NCBI GenBank assembly: GCA_964247055.1
Contig: OZ176052.1
Span: forward strand, 5,642,001 to 5,706,000
Reading direction: 5' to 3'
DNA length: 64,000 nt
Source of the DNA: Paragordius varius
Lineage: Eukaryota > Nematomorpha
The first letter of the stretch is position 1; every line of letters starts with the position of its first letter. The notes beneath the pieces were generated by a model that was given only the letters and a program-made list of their open reading frames with translations, did no database searches and was not told where the DNA came from. Both the position numbers and the translations under genes were made by a program. Positions 35,977 through 49,679 of this stretch are shown piece after piece.

Positions 35977-36231
35977 TCATAATTATTATTTTTCTTAATA
36001 ATAGTTTCATATCTAAGGGGTTAGGGACTTAGAATTCTATCTTTCATAACGCTGTTTGTAACATACAAAAGCCAATAGCTCCCTGTTTGTTTTCACTGCT
36101 TATAATTACGGTTAAAATATTTTATCGAATATATACTAAATATGCCTAAGGTTTTGTTTTTTTACCAATTTAAGCGTTAATATGGTTTTATTGTTAATGC
36201 TAACGCCTTTAATTTAATTTTTAAATTTTTC

Positions 36232-36269
<38 letters not shown>

Positions 36270-36604
36270 GTTTCGATTATGTTTTTAAATAGTAATTTAT
36301 TGTCATATTTAAATATGAACTTTATTCTACGCTAACCTTTTTTATAATTTTGTAAAAAATTCATCCACTATTTTTTGCAATCGATGTTTCGAAAACGGCT
36401 TCCTTTGGTAGTTTTTTCTTGGTTTAAAAAGAGATTAGCTTCTGTGTTCGGATTAGACATATTAAGTTAATTTGGGTAAATGTGTGTTCTGGCATTTAGT
36501 AACGAATATCTCCAGCTTTTATAAATACGAAAAATGTTACTGAAAAACTGTTTTTAGAAGTCGGTGCTTCAATTTAGTTAAAAGTTAAAAATTTTAATTT
36601 AAAA
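35977..36604. other. AT-rich DNA downstream of the acidic-protein gene
   Basis: Holds a (TA)n tract at 36234-36265. No gene recognised. Confidence 0.4.
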
Positions 36605-36908
36605 TATACCATTTACAAATCAAATTCACCCTTGAATAATTTACCATCCTCGAACAATTCAAATTCACCCTAAAAATAAATTGTGTTTTTGGGCTAATAT
36701 AACTCATCATAAATATAAAATATATTCTTATGGCATAGTTTATAATTTTTTCAGTATTATATTAATTTTAAACGTAATTTTATTTTAAATATAAAAAAAT
36801 ATAGGTAATTTTTAATCTTAAAAATCACATAACTTCTTCTAGGGTGATTTTGAATTGTTTGAGGAATTCGAATTGTTTGAGGATGAATTTGAACTGTAAA
36901 TAGTATAT
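36605..36908. mobile_element. TACCATTT-ended MITE (second sequence family)
   Basis: Left end TATACCATTTACAAATCAAA and right end TTTGAACTGTAAATAGTATA are inverted and TA-flanked. Subterminal repeats contain CCTCGAACAATTCAAATTCA at the left and its complement at the right, with a period of about 18-21 bp. Same terminus style as 14024-14527 but unrelated interior. Confidence 0.7.
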
Positions 36909-37781
36909 ATATATATACTTTTGTTTTTTAGAATTATATGTTGATTTTAGAGTTGGTAAAAGATTCGAATATATTAACACTATATTTTTTTAATAAAAAT
37001 ATTTTTAAATTATAATTAATTTACATCAAAATAGACAGAGGTTTTTGTCATATTTTACTTACAATATATATTTTTCCATCCCTAAACACTTAGCTAGTTT
37101 TTATATATTAATTTGATTATGTCCGGATGTATATAGTTAAAAACTTAAAACTTTATAAAACAAATTAATTTAGTATTTTCATAAACCTGCTTTTTGTCTC
37201 TTTATAATATCAAGTTTTTGGAATGAAGTGATTGGCCTCCACTAGAAATTCTCCCAACTTTTGAGATAATTTATAAAAATTCTCTTATAAAATGTTTAAT
37301 GTGTTTGCTAAAAATAAATTTTTGCAGAGGTATTCTTCGAATGCAACATGAATCCGATTTTTTAGATTAAGCTATTAACCTTTTTATCTTTAAAATATCA
37401 AATTTTTATATACATTATTAAACCCGACAATATGTTATGTTAATTAAATTTAATTATATATATATATATATATATAACAGAATGCATCGCAAAAAGAGAA
37501 GTACTATAAACAAATCGGATCTCAGGGTTCACTTGATAAATGATAGAAAATGAAATAGTATGTAGTAAATAAATGATATTATATATTAAATATAATAAAG
37601 AATTTTACGATTTTTACTCACACTATCATTTGATGTTACCAATTCTGTTCTATGGTAAAATGCCAACTCAGTATTCGGACTTAATATTAAGTACTGTTAT
37701 TTAATATAAATTATTATTAACATACAATTAATTGCTTTCTTGCATTATGAAATCATTTGCAAAGTAGATCATCATAACACT
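36909..37781. other. AT-rich intergenic DNA
   Basis: (TA)n tract at 37456-37475; nothing else recognised. Confidence 0.35.
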
Positions 37782-38808
37782 GGACAACAAATTTTGACTT
37801 TTTTAAGTGCCGTTTTTGTAAATTTAAAATTTATATTAGTACAAAAATAGTATATCTGAAAAATAAATGTTTTAACACCTAATATTTTTTATTAGGGTTT
37901 ATCAAAAAAATTTGTCCCTGATTTAACATTAAACTCGATTTTTTTAAAATTAAAAGTATTAGATATATAACCATTTACTTTATATCATTCGAAAGACCGC
38001 AAAAAACCAAATCTTTCGGATAGATAATCATTTAAATCAATCTGATGTAAAAGTTAATTTGGTTTTATATAGTCAAAATTTTCACAGACAAACTAGTTTA
38101 AAAATTATATAAATTATTTTATATAATTATTAGGGTAACATCAGTACAAAATTAAGATAAATTGAAAATTTGGCCTGCTTATTTTAACAATAATCATTAA
38201 TATCAAAATTATTTTACTTAGATACTAAAATGCATAGTTATAATTGTAAATATATTACATAATAGTATTTACAATAAAACCTTAAATTTTTTTGTCTAGT
38301 CTTTAAAATTCTAATTCTTCTAAGGAAAATAATTAATACTATGATAATTTTTTAAAAAACAAAATTAAAAAATGGTTGACATCAAAGCAATAAATAAGTG
38401 TTTCAATTAAAAAAACTTTTTTGTGTTTTCTTTTCAAGACATTCATTGCCATCTACACAAAGTTTAATCCATTTTCATCCATTAGTTTTAAAAATATATT
38501 AATTAATAAAAACGCTTTCGCTTCGCAGGTTTGTCGCTTCTTATGTCCAATATTAGCTATCTATGCAAAATTATTAGTATGCATTATATAGAGTTTTCAT
38601 TACTCTTTCGAATGGTATATTCAAATGGGCATTTGTTATATAATTTCGTATAAAAATATTTTTTAGTAAAATGAGGGCGCATAATCATTAAAAATCAAAT
38701 TCTAAAATATTCTTAGGTGGAAGTAAAATTTTTAATTTAAATTTTCTGGTAAAATTATAGTAATATAAAAATGCAAAAAACTTGAATGGTCGAAAAATTT
38801 GTTGTCTG
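37782..38808. repeat. Dispersed ~1-kb repeat with ACAACAAATTTT ends, copy A
   Basis: The ends GGACAACAAATTTTGAC and, inverted, AGACAACAAATTTTTCGAC define the unit. The interior matches copy B (43217-44455) at AGGGTTTATCAAAAAAATTT, TATATCATTCGAAAGACCGC, ATGCATAGTTATAATTGTAA and AAATGGGCATTTGTTATATA. No protein seen. Confidence 0.65.
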
Positions 38809-39164
38809 TAATATACTATTTGTTAAATATTGGAATAAAAATTAAATATTGAAACTTAAATTTGAATAATTCATCTAAAGTTAAGAATTTTTAAGCCATC
38901 AAGATTTTCATTAATTTTGGGATAACAAAATTATGCTCATATTACCCTATTAAATGTATCGCCAATGATATTTGGATTTTGAAAGAAATATTATTTGTAT
39001 AAATCGGAACGATGTATTCTGATCATGTTTGCCAATCTGACTTAATTTTAAAAATTAATTTATAGGCGATATAATCATTGATTTTTGTAGAAAAGGTGTA
39101 CAATATTTAGAAATGTTTTACATAATTTTTTATATGATTAATACATAATTTTTTCAGATATTGT
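38809..39164. other. AT-rich intergenic DNA
   Basis: Nothing recognised. Confidence 0.3.
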
Positions 39165-39630
39165 TAGCGAATAGCGTTGTCTCAAAATTCAACCCCAACC
39201 CAATATTTTTCAAAAACCCCATTTTTACCAAGGGTGAGCTGGCCGATTAACTAATTCAAAAATATGGCGCAGTGACCCTTGCATTCGAAAAAAATAAAAA
39301 AAACAATTAAAAATTTGAATTTTCCTCCAAATTGCTTCATCAATATTTTTTAATAAATTCCCATTTTTACAAGGGCCGGGAACTTAGGGGCCTATTCAAA
39401 AATGGCTTAGTCATCCACGGCGTATTCCAGAATGGTTTACATTCATAATTGGGACATGTTTTCCAACATCCTATTTTATCGAGCTGGAGTGAAACTGGGT
39501 TAGATTAAAACGGCTTAGTCACTTTCAGTGCATTTGTAAATGATTTGGAATTTGATGAGCCTACATTTTTTCCCCAACATTGTTTCAAAGCCCATCTATA
39601 TTTTTATGAATATATAAATTAGTGGAATCG
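39165..39630 (+). repeat. Decayed 3' fragment of the ACTAGC/ATATATAGAT repeat
   Basis: Three diverged units of about 110 bp around AATTCAAAAATATGGCGCAG-type phrases correspond to the 3' part of 27238-28705. Ends near ATGAATATATAAATTAG. Confidence 0.45.
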
Positions 39631-40179
39631 AAATTCCGAAACGGAACCAGATTTTGTACAATTTTAAGTGGTTGGCTAAACTATAGTTAAATTCCTCTTT
39701 AAAATCGGCTGTGGTTTATATTTTAATATTTTATGCAAACTCTTATGCAAAAATCAGAATTAAATAATCTAAAATTGATATAAACTAAAACGATATCTAA
39801 CTTTGTTATAAGAGGTTTATTTAGAGCAAAGATTAATATATTAAAACCAAATAAATATTCAATTATTCTAAGTAAAATACTATGCCTAATAATAAAATTA
39901 TTCCATATTTAATATTTTCTAAAAGACTGAATAACCTGCATTTAAAAAATGTCAAGTAAGTGAACTATTTAAAAGTAAGAATTAAAGTCTTAGTTTGGTT
40001 GCCAATTGCTGTTCCGATCTCCGAGCCTGTTGTGGATTAATTTAAGCAAATCAAACACGAAACCGGTTATGATCTATAAATAATTGTTGAAACAAATTAT
40101 AAATTTGCTATATTATAAATAATCAATTATTTAAAAAGGGAGACCGAGGTTTTGATTGAAATATATCTACCGGTGCAAT

Positions 40180-41830
40180 ACTCCGAAACTACATTAGCCT
40201 ATACATAGTTCGGTCAAAACGTAAGATTACATTTTAGTGTAATTATGGAATATTTGGATTACTTTAAATTATCATAGAGGGAATCGGAATGAAAATCTAT
40301 ATGCTAGTTGTGCCTCTGATAAATATCCAAATAAGGACAATGTTGGGTCATTACATATTCAAATTTAAAACACATATTCCGCTGATAATACTCTACGATT
40401 GTTTCCAAAAAATCTTTATCGGATAAAATTCCTGAGGAATCGGGTAATTTATTTTTAATACATATCCCGAAGGAAATACCAAAATATGTAATAATTACAG
40501 AACAATATATCTAACGATTCAAAAGTCTAATATCATCTTAAAAATCATGCAAATACGACTTCAATGTGTGTTAGAACCAGAAATATTACTTACTCAGGCT
40601 GGTTTCCGAAAAGGGAGAAAATGTGCGATGGAAAATGGAGAAACGTATAGAATTAAGCTGTTTAGATTTTTCCAATTTGACTCCATCCAACATAATCAAC
40701 TTTCATTCTAACAGCTAGGAGTTTCAACGCATCTAAAAATAATTACTCAAGTTTGACTGCTACGGTTTTTACAAATGATGGGGTAACTCATACATACATG
40801 GTGGGGTTACGTCAGGGCTGCGTATTATCGTTATTCTGTTTAATGCATATCTAATGCATTATGTGAAATTTACTCCATACATTCTATTCATTATGCAGAT
40901 GATATCTTCACAGTCCTGCCTATTATCACTAATAGTGCAACTTCGTAAATGATGGGCTACAGATAAATCTTTCAAAAATAAAAATATTTCAAATTAACCC
41001 GAAAGTTTCTAATGTTTCAATAACTGTTAACGGGCATTCTATTAAAATAGTCAAAAATACACATATCTCGTGATTTTAATATGTGACTATTAATTGTACT
41101 CCCAAGATCAAACGTAGTATAGCTATGGCTAAAACGGTCGCAACTAGAGGGGGAGCGAGGGGGAGCTCATGCATCGGGCGCCATAGTTGAAGGGTCGCCG
41201 GATTTTAAAAAATTGAATTTTATTTAAAAAAATAGGTATATAAAAGTTATTATTTTAAATAATACATGGAAAATCAGCCATTTATGAGTGCGACCACGGC
41301 TGAATTTGATTAATTTTTTTAAATGCAAGGGTTCACATGGAGGAAGAGGTGGTGCCATCACAGATTTATGTACCGGACGCCAGAAATGCAAGCTACGCTT
41401 CTGAAAGTCCGCAAGTAATTATTACAAAATTTGAGCATACCATGCTGTCAGCTTAAAACTAAAATTCCGCTTACAAATGCAATCATTTTTCCAACTTTTC
41501 TCTGAAGGTGTGAAGGTTGAACCCCTAAAAAATCGACGAACGGATAATAAATTTTGAACTCTGGGTGTGAAGATAACTCCTTTCAAATCAACAAAATAAT
41601 CTACAACACAATTTTAAATAATATCACCGATATGTCATTGCTTGGAAATTGGAAATCTTTGATGTTGGGAAAGTTAATGGTCTACCTAAAAGGGGCCGAA
41701 TAAGAATAAGGTGAATGAACAATATAAAAGTCATTGCAACCTTGGCAAAACTTAACATTAAAACTAAAAATCGCAATCTATGGAGAAGTTTTATTTACAA
41801 TATTGCAAAAAGTCGACCTCGACTGTAGCA
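40180..41830 (+). mobile_element. Dead LINE retrotransposon, reverse-transcriptase and C-terminal part
   Basis: In changing frames one reads a finger/palm segment (PKYVIITEQYI region near 40490, then LLTQAGFRKGRKC near 40588), GLRQGCVLSLF at about 40804 (RT block B), HYADDIF at about 40891 (the catalytic YADD box), PKIKRSIAMAKTVAT at about 41104, and a C-terminal GRIRIR...NNIKVIATLAKLNIKTKNRNLWRSF at about 41696-41800. The endonuclease part is absent or too decayed to see. The style fits RTE/CR1-like LINEs of the craniofacial-development-protein-2-like class. Many stops and shifts; a hAT MITE interrupts it at 41133-41403. Confidence 0.75.
41133..41403. mobile_element. hAT MITE (CAGAAGCG family) inserted in the LINE
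   Basis: GGGCGCCATAGTTGAAGGG and the right end GCCAGAAATGCAAGCTACG then CTTCTG match the complete copy at 44614-44853. The left terminus is decayed. It interrupts the LINE C-terminal region, so it is younger than the LINE insertion. Confidence 0.65.
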
Positions 41831-43216
41831 ATACATCCATCCAAATTGCAACAGAAAAATTATATATTTTATGATTTTGGAGAGTGTATAATAGGTTGAT
41901 TAACCAAATTATTTCCGGTTTTTTATTTTAAAATATTGTTCCTACCTGTTTTAACCAATTTATCGTTTTTATGTTTTTACATATTTATTTATATTATTAT
42001 ATAAGAATGCATATTTTTATCACTTTGGTATTGTTAATTGTGTGAATTTTTTTGTTTGACTTTAAAAAGACAAAATGTATCATTGATGACTTGACTGCCA
42101 AAAATATTTTTTTTGCCATAAAATATTTGTACTTTCCCTTTTATTTTCCAACGAGCCTTAGGGCCTGGCCTGTCTAATATACATAAATAATTCCAATAAA
42201 TTTGGTTTAATAAAAATTTAATTTAATAAGTATTATCAATGTTAGAGAGAATATTTTGTTTAAATATATATGCTCTAAAAAAGCCATTTACTGACCTTCA
42301 TCATATTTTTCATAATAATCAAACCTTCTTATGAGAGTCAACGTTTGGCATTTATACCGAATGTTATAGTAATTTATATTTATTTTGGAAGTACACAATA
42401 TAGGAAGGAATGCTAAAAAATTAAATATTTGTAAATATATTTTTTTTATTATAATAGAAATCGAAAATATGGTGATGAAAAACCACAATCCAAAAAATTT
42501 AAACATATTATACAAACCTAAACGGTTCATTTTAAGGGTGTTGAGGTGTGACTTTATCTCATGTATTCTCACGCGCCCACAATATATATGAAAATGGGTT
42601 TATTTTTACACAATATTCGACATTAAATGACTCTTTCATTTTTGTTGAAATATATATATATATATATATTAATAACTGACAATCAGGTAAAAAATGAAAA
42701 TGTACTCAAAAAAATAGATTTACACCAAAAATATTTATTTCTTTACCATTTTTATGTATGCGCATTTGAAAGGAATGTATGTCGTTTATTTTTTTGTTTT
42801 TTCGACTGTCGAGTTACCTGAGGGAAACAAGGGGGTACGAATACCAATTATCACATTTTTATTTTTTTTCAGATTTATGCCTTCATCAAATATATACTAC
42901 ATAATAAAATTTGCACCTAAGTCATTAATACTGAACTTTACAACTCCTAAAAAAATTTTTTTTCATTCTAAATAAATTATTTTATTATTTATTATATTAT
43001 ATTTATTTAGTCATTAATGTGGTTAATTGTTTTAAGTCGAAAAAATGTCAAAAATATTCAAATAACATCGTGAAATAATAGTTTAATAAATCTATTACCA
43101 ATATCTTATATAATTTTCTTACCTTTTTAAAAATAAGTTATTTTGCTTTGATATTTAAAAAAAAGCCAAGTTTATCATAAAAGATAAATTTTACACAATT
43201 CAATAAAATTTATTCT
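41831..43216. other. AT-rich intergenic DNA
   Basis: Short open frames overlap on both strands but show no recognisable protein features. (TA)n at 42650-42670. Confidence 0.35.
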
Positions 43217-44455
43217 AGACAACAAATTTTGATTTGCCAATTTTGTAAATAAAATTTGGTTCATTTGAGTATATACATCTAAAAAAAATTGGTCCAACAA
43301 AGGTGTATGTCCAACACGCATCCCGCCAGCCCAATGCGGCCTTTCAAACATTTTAATAGCCCGAGTGAATTTCCGAAATCAAATTCCAAATATTAGTAAA
43401 ATTGATTTTGTAAAACAAATATTATCTGAATAAGCCTTTCCGAATTATAATAAACTAGCAAATGTTAAAATAAATAGTAATTTTTACAGTTTTATATTTG
43501 AAATTTAATAAAATATTTGTTGATTCCCATATTTTATAAATGCAGTTCGTCGAATTTTTCTGGTCCAAAAATGCGGCCCGCGAAGCCATTTGTGTTGCAC
43601 ACCCCTGGTCTAACACATTTATTAGTGTTTATCAAAAAAATTTGACCACGATTTAACATAAAACTGGAAATTTTTAAAATTAAAAATTTAAGATATATAG
43701 CCAAATATTTTATATCATTCGACAGAGCGCAAAAGACTGAATCTTTCGAGAGGTTGTTAGCCATTTAAAATAATCTGAAGTAAAAGTTATTTGGCTTTGT
43801 ATGGCCAAATTCAACCCATAAATAAGTCAAAAATTTCACTGACGAATTCTTTTAAAAATCATATAAATTAATTTAATATAATAATTATAAGGGTTACATT
43901 AAGATAAAATTTAAAAAAAATCTTTGAAGCTTTTTTAATAAAAATGATTATGAAAATTAGATTGCCAAGTTGATTCTAAAATGCATAGTTGCAACTGTAA
44001 ATTTATTAGATAATGGTTAAATATGCAGGATTCATTATATTAATATCTTAAGAATTTTAAAAATATGGGCATAAAATAATAATTAATTTAAAAAAACAAA
44101 ATTAAAAATGGCTTATTCTAAACATAATTGCCATCTACACAAATATATTTATTGACGAAAACGCACTCGCTTTGCGGGTTTGTCACTTACTATGTCCAAC
44201 ATTAACAATCTATGCAAAACATATTGGTGTGCAAATAGATTTTTAATTATTTCGAATGATATATTACAAATGGGCATTTGTTGTATATTTTCAATGAAAA
44301 ATATTTTTAGTAAAATTTTATTAAAGAGGGCACATAATTAGAATAAATCAAATTATGAAATATTCTCAGATTTATTTTTTAATTGAAATCTACTGTTATA
44401 TCACAGAAAATTTCAGAAAATGCAAAAAACCTGAATGTTAGAAAAATTGTTATAG
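43217..44455. repeat. Dispersed ~1-kb repeat with ACAACAAATTTT ends, copy B
   Basis: Left end AGACAACAAATTTTGAT; the body is co-linear with copy A (37782-38808) and is interrupted by the hAT MITE at 43300-43607. Confidence 0.65.
43300..43607. mobile_element. hAT MITE (CAGGGGTGTCCAAC family), 308 bp
   Basis: Left AAGGTGTATGTCCAACACGC, right GCGAAGCCATTTGTGTTGCA then CACCCCTG, bracketed by GTCCAACA (43292-43299) and GTCTAACA (43608-43615). Contains AATGCGGCCCGCGAAGCC near its right end. Nested in the 1-kb repeat. Confidence 0.75.
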
Positions 44456-44613
44456 AATTATACGCGGATTTGCAAAAAACAGGAATATATATAACCCCGC
44501 ATGATATGCGACAGCGCTAATAAACCAATTAATTTATCCGATTTTTAAATATTTCTAAACATGACATAATTACGAATTTCACGCTCATAATTATACATAA
44601 ATGCCGCATTAAG

Positions 44614-44853
44614 CAGAAGCGTAGCTAAGGGGAGGAAGGGGGCCGATTCACCGGGCGCCATATTTGAAGGGGTGCCGGATTTTAAAATTTTTATTTTTTA
44701 AAAAAAAATAGGTATGAAAAAACTATAATTTTACACAATACATAAAAAATCACTCATTGATTATTGTATTAAAAAACAAGGGGTTGAATGGAGGGGAAGG
44801 GGTGCCTTTATGGATTCAAGCTCCGGGCGCTAGAAATGCAAGCAACGCCTCTG
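44614..44853. mobile_element. Complete hAT MITE (CAGAAGCG family), 240 bp
   Basis: The ends CAGAAGCGTAGCTAAG and, inverted, CAGAGGCGTTGCTTGC are flanked by a perfect 8-bp duplication GCATTAAG (44606-44613 and 44854-44861). Related copy at 41133-41403. Confidence 0.85.
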
Positions 44854-44861
44854 GCATTAAG

Positions 44862-47800
44862 TTTGATAATACAAGTGTAACAAATTATAGAGGATATTTA
44901 TGTGTCATATTTAAAAAGGTTAATGGAAATCGTTAATTATATGTCATTAACCCAAATCTCTAATATTTGGCTCGGACGCCCTGTCAAGAAGTTTAAAGAG
45001 ACAGAATAAATTCTATAACCCAAAAATTTTAAATTTGTATAGCCTAAATACACCCTAAAGTATTATTTTCTTGGAAAGATGTATTTAAATCTGTGGCAAA
45101 CCCTAAATCACCCAATATATCAACATTGGCTTCTAGTCAGATTATCCATATTTCATTCAACGTTATTTCTGTTATGATTTAGAGAGATAAACATTGTGGA
45201 TGTTAATCTTGCTTACACGATGATTAAGCCCATGCCCTTCTGTGCAAAGCAAAGAGCTTTTAAATTGAAAATTAATTACTTCAGTGTGGACATGATAATT
45301 TTAACAATCATGAAAATAAACTGTAGAAAATTAGGTTGGCTACTCAACATTTTATGTGCCTTTTGACTTTTTTTGCATACCCTAAAAAGGAAGACACATA
45401 CAAAGTTTTTTTTATTACCATTTCTTACGCATAAAAATGAATAAATTTAAATGATACCAATAACTTAACCTGACTTATCATATTAATGTTAAGGTATCCC
45501 TATACACAACAAAATATATATGTTGTCTAAAAAGATAATAAATGATCTTTTTCAATTTGAAATGTTATATAAGTTATAGTAACAACACCTTGAAACACCC
45601 AAATTTTGGTGTGGGGTATTCATTTTTTCCAACGTCTCTCCTGTCTTTTTATTATGAATGTGTATGTGTAGTAAAAATATATATCATCACAGTCACACAA
45701 AACAAAAACTCACAGAAAGCATAAAATAGACAAGGTATGCGAACGAACGACTTTAACTTTTTTTTCGTTTCATCAATAAAAAACGAAAAATAATAAAAAA
45801 TAGAATAGATAGATAGAGAGAGATATTTGAAGACGTGTATCCATCCTGTATAAGTTCTGTAAGTTCATATATGCCTTTCCTTACATTACTTTTGGCGAAC
45901 TTTGAAAAAATTTAAATATTTATTTACCTGAGCCAAAAAAGCAAAAGCAAGCGAACACAAATATCTGCTTGATAATCTTGAGATTTTTTTCTTTCTCCCG
46001 TTATTTTTTTATCTTTTATGTATATTTTACTCATCACACTATATGTAAATTAAATGTATGAATATTACCTATCATCCTCCTTCCTTTTATTTTTGGAGTC
46101 AGTCAATAGTTTAGGTTTAAATTTATTTTTAGCAACATGTTTAAATTAGTTGTTTTGATATCTTTGACAATATTCTATCTCACCAATTATATCAGCACAC
46201 CTTTATATTGTGATTAGTATTTTAAAGTCAAAAAGCATTTACTAAACCATACTGCAATAACGGTTGAATCGAATTCCTCTTAAGTTATCGAAATACGGAA
46301 GATAGATTGATCCAAAGAGCTAATTACTCAATAATTGGTATCATATATTATTAATCTAATTTGGGTTTTATCTTTTAGTGATTATTTTTTCAAAGTTTTG
46401 TGGTTATATATTATAAATATTTTTTGACATATACCACCTATATTTCATATTAAACCACTAGTTATTTTTAGGAAACATAAATTCATACCAGATTATTTTA
46501 GAGGAGTCATTAACCTATATTTATTTTCATTTTAAATGATTTGAAATTATACAAAAGAAAAACATTCAAATTTTTATCTTAGCTTTTCAATCAAATTTAA
46601 ATTTTTCCCCAAAAAATAGATACTAATATTAATTAATTGGTGTGTATGATGCAATTACCATTTAAAAATAATTTAGCTTGTAAAAATTTAATTTGTCTCA
46701 TAACTGTCACTGTAATTATAATAAGCTTATAAGCTAAATTTAAATTCTATCTTTATATACATATATATTTAAATAAAATTTAAAATTAATTTTAAATTTA
46801 TATCATCATTTTTTTATTTTTTTTTTACTCTTCACACAAAATTATCCCGCTGTGGGCACTAATGATTAATATATTTAAGCGTCCATTTTTGTTAAATTTT
46901 CTAAATTTAACAGTGGTGTTTAAATTAAATTTAAAGCAGCTTTCGTTTTAAAATTTAATATTTAAATTTTTTAAAATTATAAACAATCATAGAATTGTGT
47001 GTGAGACTAAGAATTGAATGTAGTGATATTTTTTTAAAGCTTTTAGATTTTTTTAAAATTTTTCAAGCTATGCATCCACATCTTTTCTATTAATAATAAA
47101 AAATGGACATATTAAGATGTAAATAAGCTCACGCCATCATTTAAATTTGTCCAAATTCAAAAATAAATTATTAAAATCTTTCTTTAACCAAACAATTAGA
47201 CATTTTTTCAAATTTGTTATAATTTTTAGTTACACATGGATACTGTTATATTTTGTATAATTTAATAAGTTATTTTAATTAATTTTAATTACAAATAATT
47301 ATTAATAATTATAAACTGCAAAAATAATTTGCCTGTGATAATAGGTAATATAAATTGGAGATATTATCGATAAATTTGATAGTGTTAAAATCGTCGCTAT
47401 TTTAGTAAATGATTAAATTTTACAAAGGGTTTTTGGCCATATCATAATTTACACAGTGAACAAAATCTAAGTTATAAATTCTATATGGTTTAAAATTGGT
47501 ACTTACTGGAAATTTTAGAAGCTATATGAATTTTAGGTAATTTATTGAAATATAACTCAGCAATAATCGTCAGTAAATTAAATTTATCAAACATAAAAAT
47601 AAAATAAAAAATGGTATTTTTTCGCAATCGATTGCAGCGGTTATTTTTCGATAAGGGTTAAATGCTCCAATTAGTATTTTATATCATGTGATACTCATAT
47701 GATAATAATTTAAACCATGTTTTTATTTTTTAATTTTTTTTCATATTGCCAGGCTTAACATTATTGAGAGGTAATGGGTGGCTAGACTACTAAAATGTCA

Positions 47801-48218
47801 TTTTTTAATAGATATCGATATTATTATAGTATCATATTTTTTTAAAAATATATACTTTAATTTTGGCAAAATATTTAGAACCTAATATTATATGATAATT
47901 TGAAGCAGTATGTTGGTAAATTTAAATATTATAATTTCTAAATAATCCGATGTCGACTAATATATCTAACACCTCATATTTTATATTTAGCTCTGGTATA
48001 TCAAATTAATTAAAGGATATATTATTATCAATTTATTTATTTTTTGAAACAAATAATCTAAATCAGTGAGGGCTAAATTTGCGATTTTCACTAAAAATTA
48101 ACAAAAAAATGGTAACTCCAAAGGCACAATCATTATAAAAATACTGATAATTGCTACCAATTTGTATATATTTTATTGAGATAGATTATTCTCTGCAATG
48201 TATTGGTATGTTTCAAAC
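44862..48218. other. Long AT-rich stretch without recognisable gene
   Basis: Read on both strands. The part at 45500-46100 is less repeat-like (for example AATAGATAGATAGAGAGAGA near 45807) and could be 5' or 3' non-coding sequence of an unseen gene, but no exon can be supported. Confidence 0.35.
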
Positions 48219-48518
48219 CAAGGGTGCCCAACACAAATGGATTTGCGGGCCGCTTTTTTCAATCAAAAAATACGGCGGGCCACATTTGAAATATGGGCAT
48301 TTATAAATAACTTATCAGATTTCGAACATAAGACTGAAAAATAACGCAATATAACAATTTTTTTCTAGCTCTTGCCAATTGGATGATTTATTTAGAAAAA
48401 TTGTTGATAAATTTCAATTTTACTAAGATTTTTTGAATATGTTTTTGCAAATTATGGATTTGGAAATTTTTCACGGGTTGCACACAAAGGCTCCGATGAC
48501 CGCATGTTGACACCCCTG
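48219..48518. mobile_element. hAT MITE (CAGGGGTGTCCAAC family), 300 bp
   Basis: Left CAAGGGTGCCCAACACAAAT, right ATGTTGACACCCCTG, flanked by TTTCAAAC (48211-48218) and TTTTAAAC (48519-48526). GCGGGCCGC and CGGCGGGCCACA inside the left end. Confidence 0.8.
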
Positions 48519-48526
48519 TTTTAAAC

Positions 48527-49496
48527 GAATTAAAAGTTATAAAAATTTTATAGCATTTTTGCTCAAATTTTAGTAATTAGATTTGAATTGAGTATGCAAA
48601 CGTATCTAAAAATAAACTTTTGATGTTACATTTGGCCATTTATCTTAATATATGCTGTAGTAATTTAAATTTTGACATTTGATTATTGTTTAAAATTTTA
48701 AATTTTTTATTTTCTATGCTAAGTAATACCAAGGACTCTGAACTTAAATATTACAACAACTAATGTGGCTCATTCATTACATAAGGATTAAAAATTTCAT
48801 AATATTAGTTAATATGTATACTCTTATTTTATAAAAAATATATTGGCAATGCCACTTACTATGTCATAGAGTGACATGTCCTAATAATAATAATCAAAAA
48901 TTTTGTTAATATAAAATTGTTTGCTTTTGCTGTTTTCCACCCTTTTCTTATACAAAATATATAGGGTGGCTGGCTTTATACCACATTTTTTTCTTAACGT
49001 TTCTGTCCCCAAAGAATGCTAATATAACGGTTTCGCATTTTTAAAATAAAATATGTTGTGTTAAAAGAAATAAATAACTCTAAGAATTAAATTTAAAGAT
49101 TAAGAATATAATATTTTACATTTTCTATATTATAGGGGTAGAGTAAACTAAAAAAGTAAACCGCTTTAAAAACTGTCACATTCTAATTTTTAACAAGTAA
49201 GTTAAATTCAAAAAATTAATGTAAATAGAGGAGAAACCTCAAATTGAAATAAAATAAAATTAATGTTTACATATAAACAGCAAAATGACAAACAAAAAGG
49301 ACGCTTAAAATTATACCCACCCCTTTATTAATAACATTTCTAGCAATAATTAGTGTGCCTAGACATACACACACAAATATATAAAAGAGGGGGTTAACAA
49401 ACTAGATTGATTGGGCATGGCAAATTAATAGTTGAAAAATTTTATTTTTATTTTTTATTTTTTAAATTCTATTTTTACATTAACATTTTTGTTTAG
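48527..49496. other. AT-rich intergenic DNA
   Basis: Nothing recognised. Confidence 0.35.
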
Positions 49497-49679
49497 ATCC
49501 CAGGATTCTTGATTTATTCCACCTCAAATCTCAATCTCAAATATTCGACAATATTCTGGAATACTCTTAGGGAAACACAAGATAAACAAATTTATTTCAA
49601 AAAATTATCTCAGTTTTGGGCATTTCGCCTTACGGCAATAGGATTTAGGGTCAGTATGGACGATTCATTGTATAATTAA
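49497..49679 (+). other. Possible exon of unknown gene
   Basis: A polypyrimidine-rich acceptor-like sequence (TTTTTGTTTAG) precedes 60 open codons containing FKKLSQFWAFRLTAIGFR, unusual length for this AT content, ending in TAA at 49677. No partner exon or family recognised, so this is only a candidate. Confidence 0.25.
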
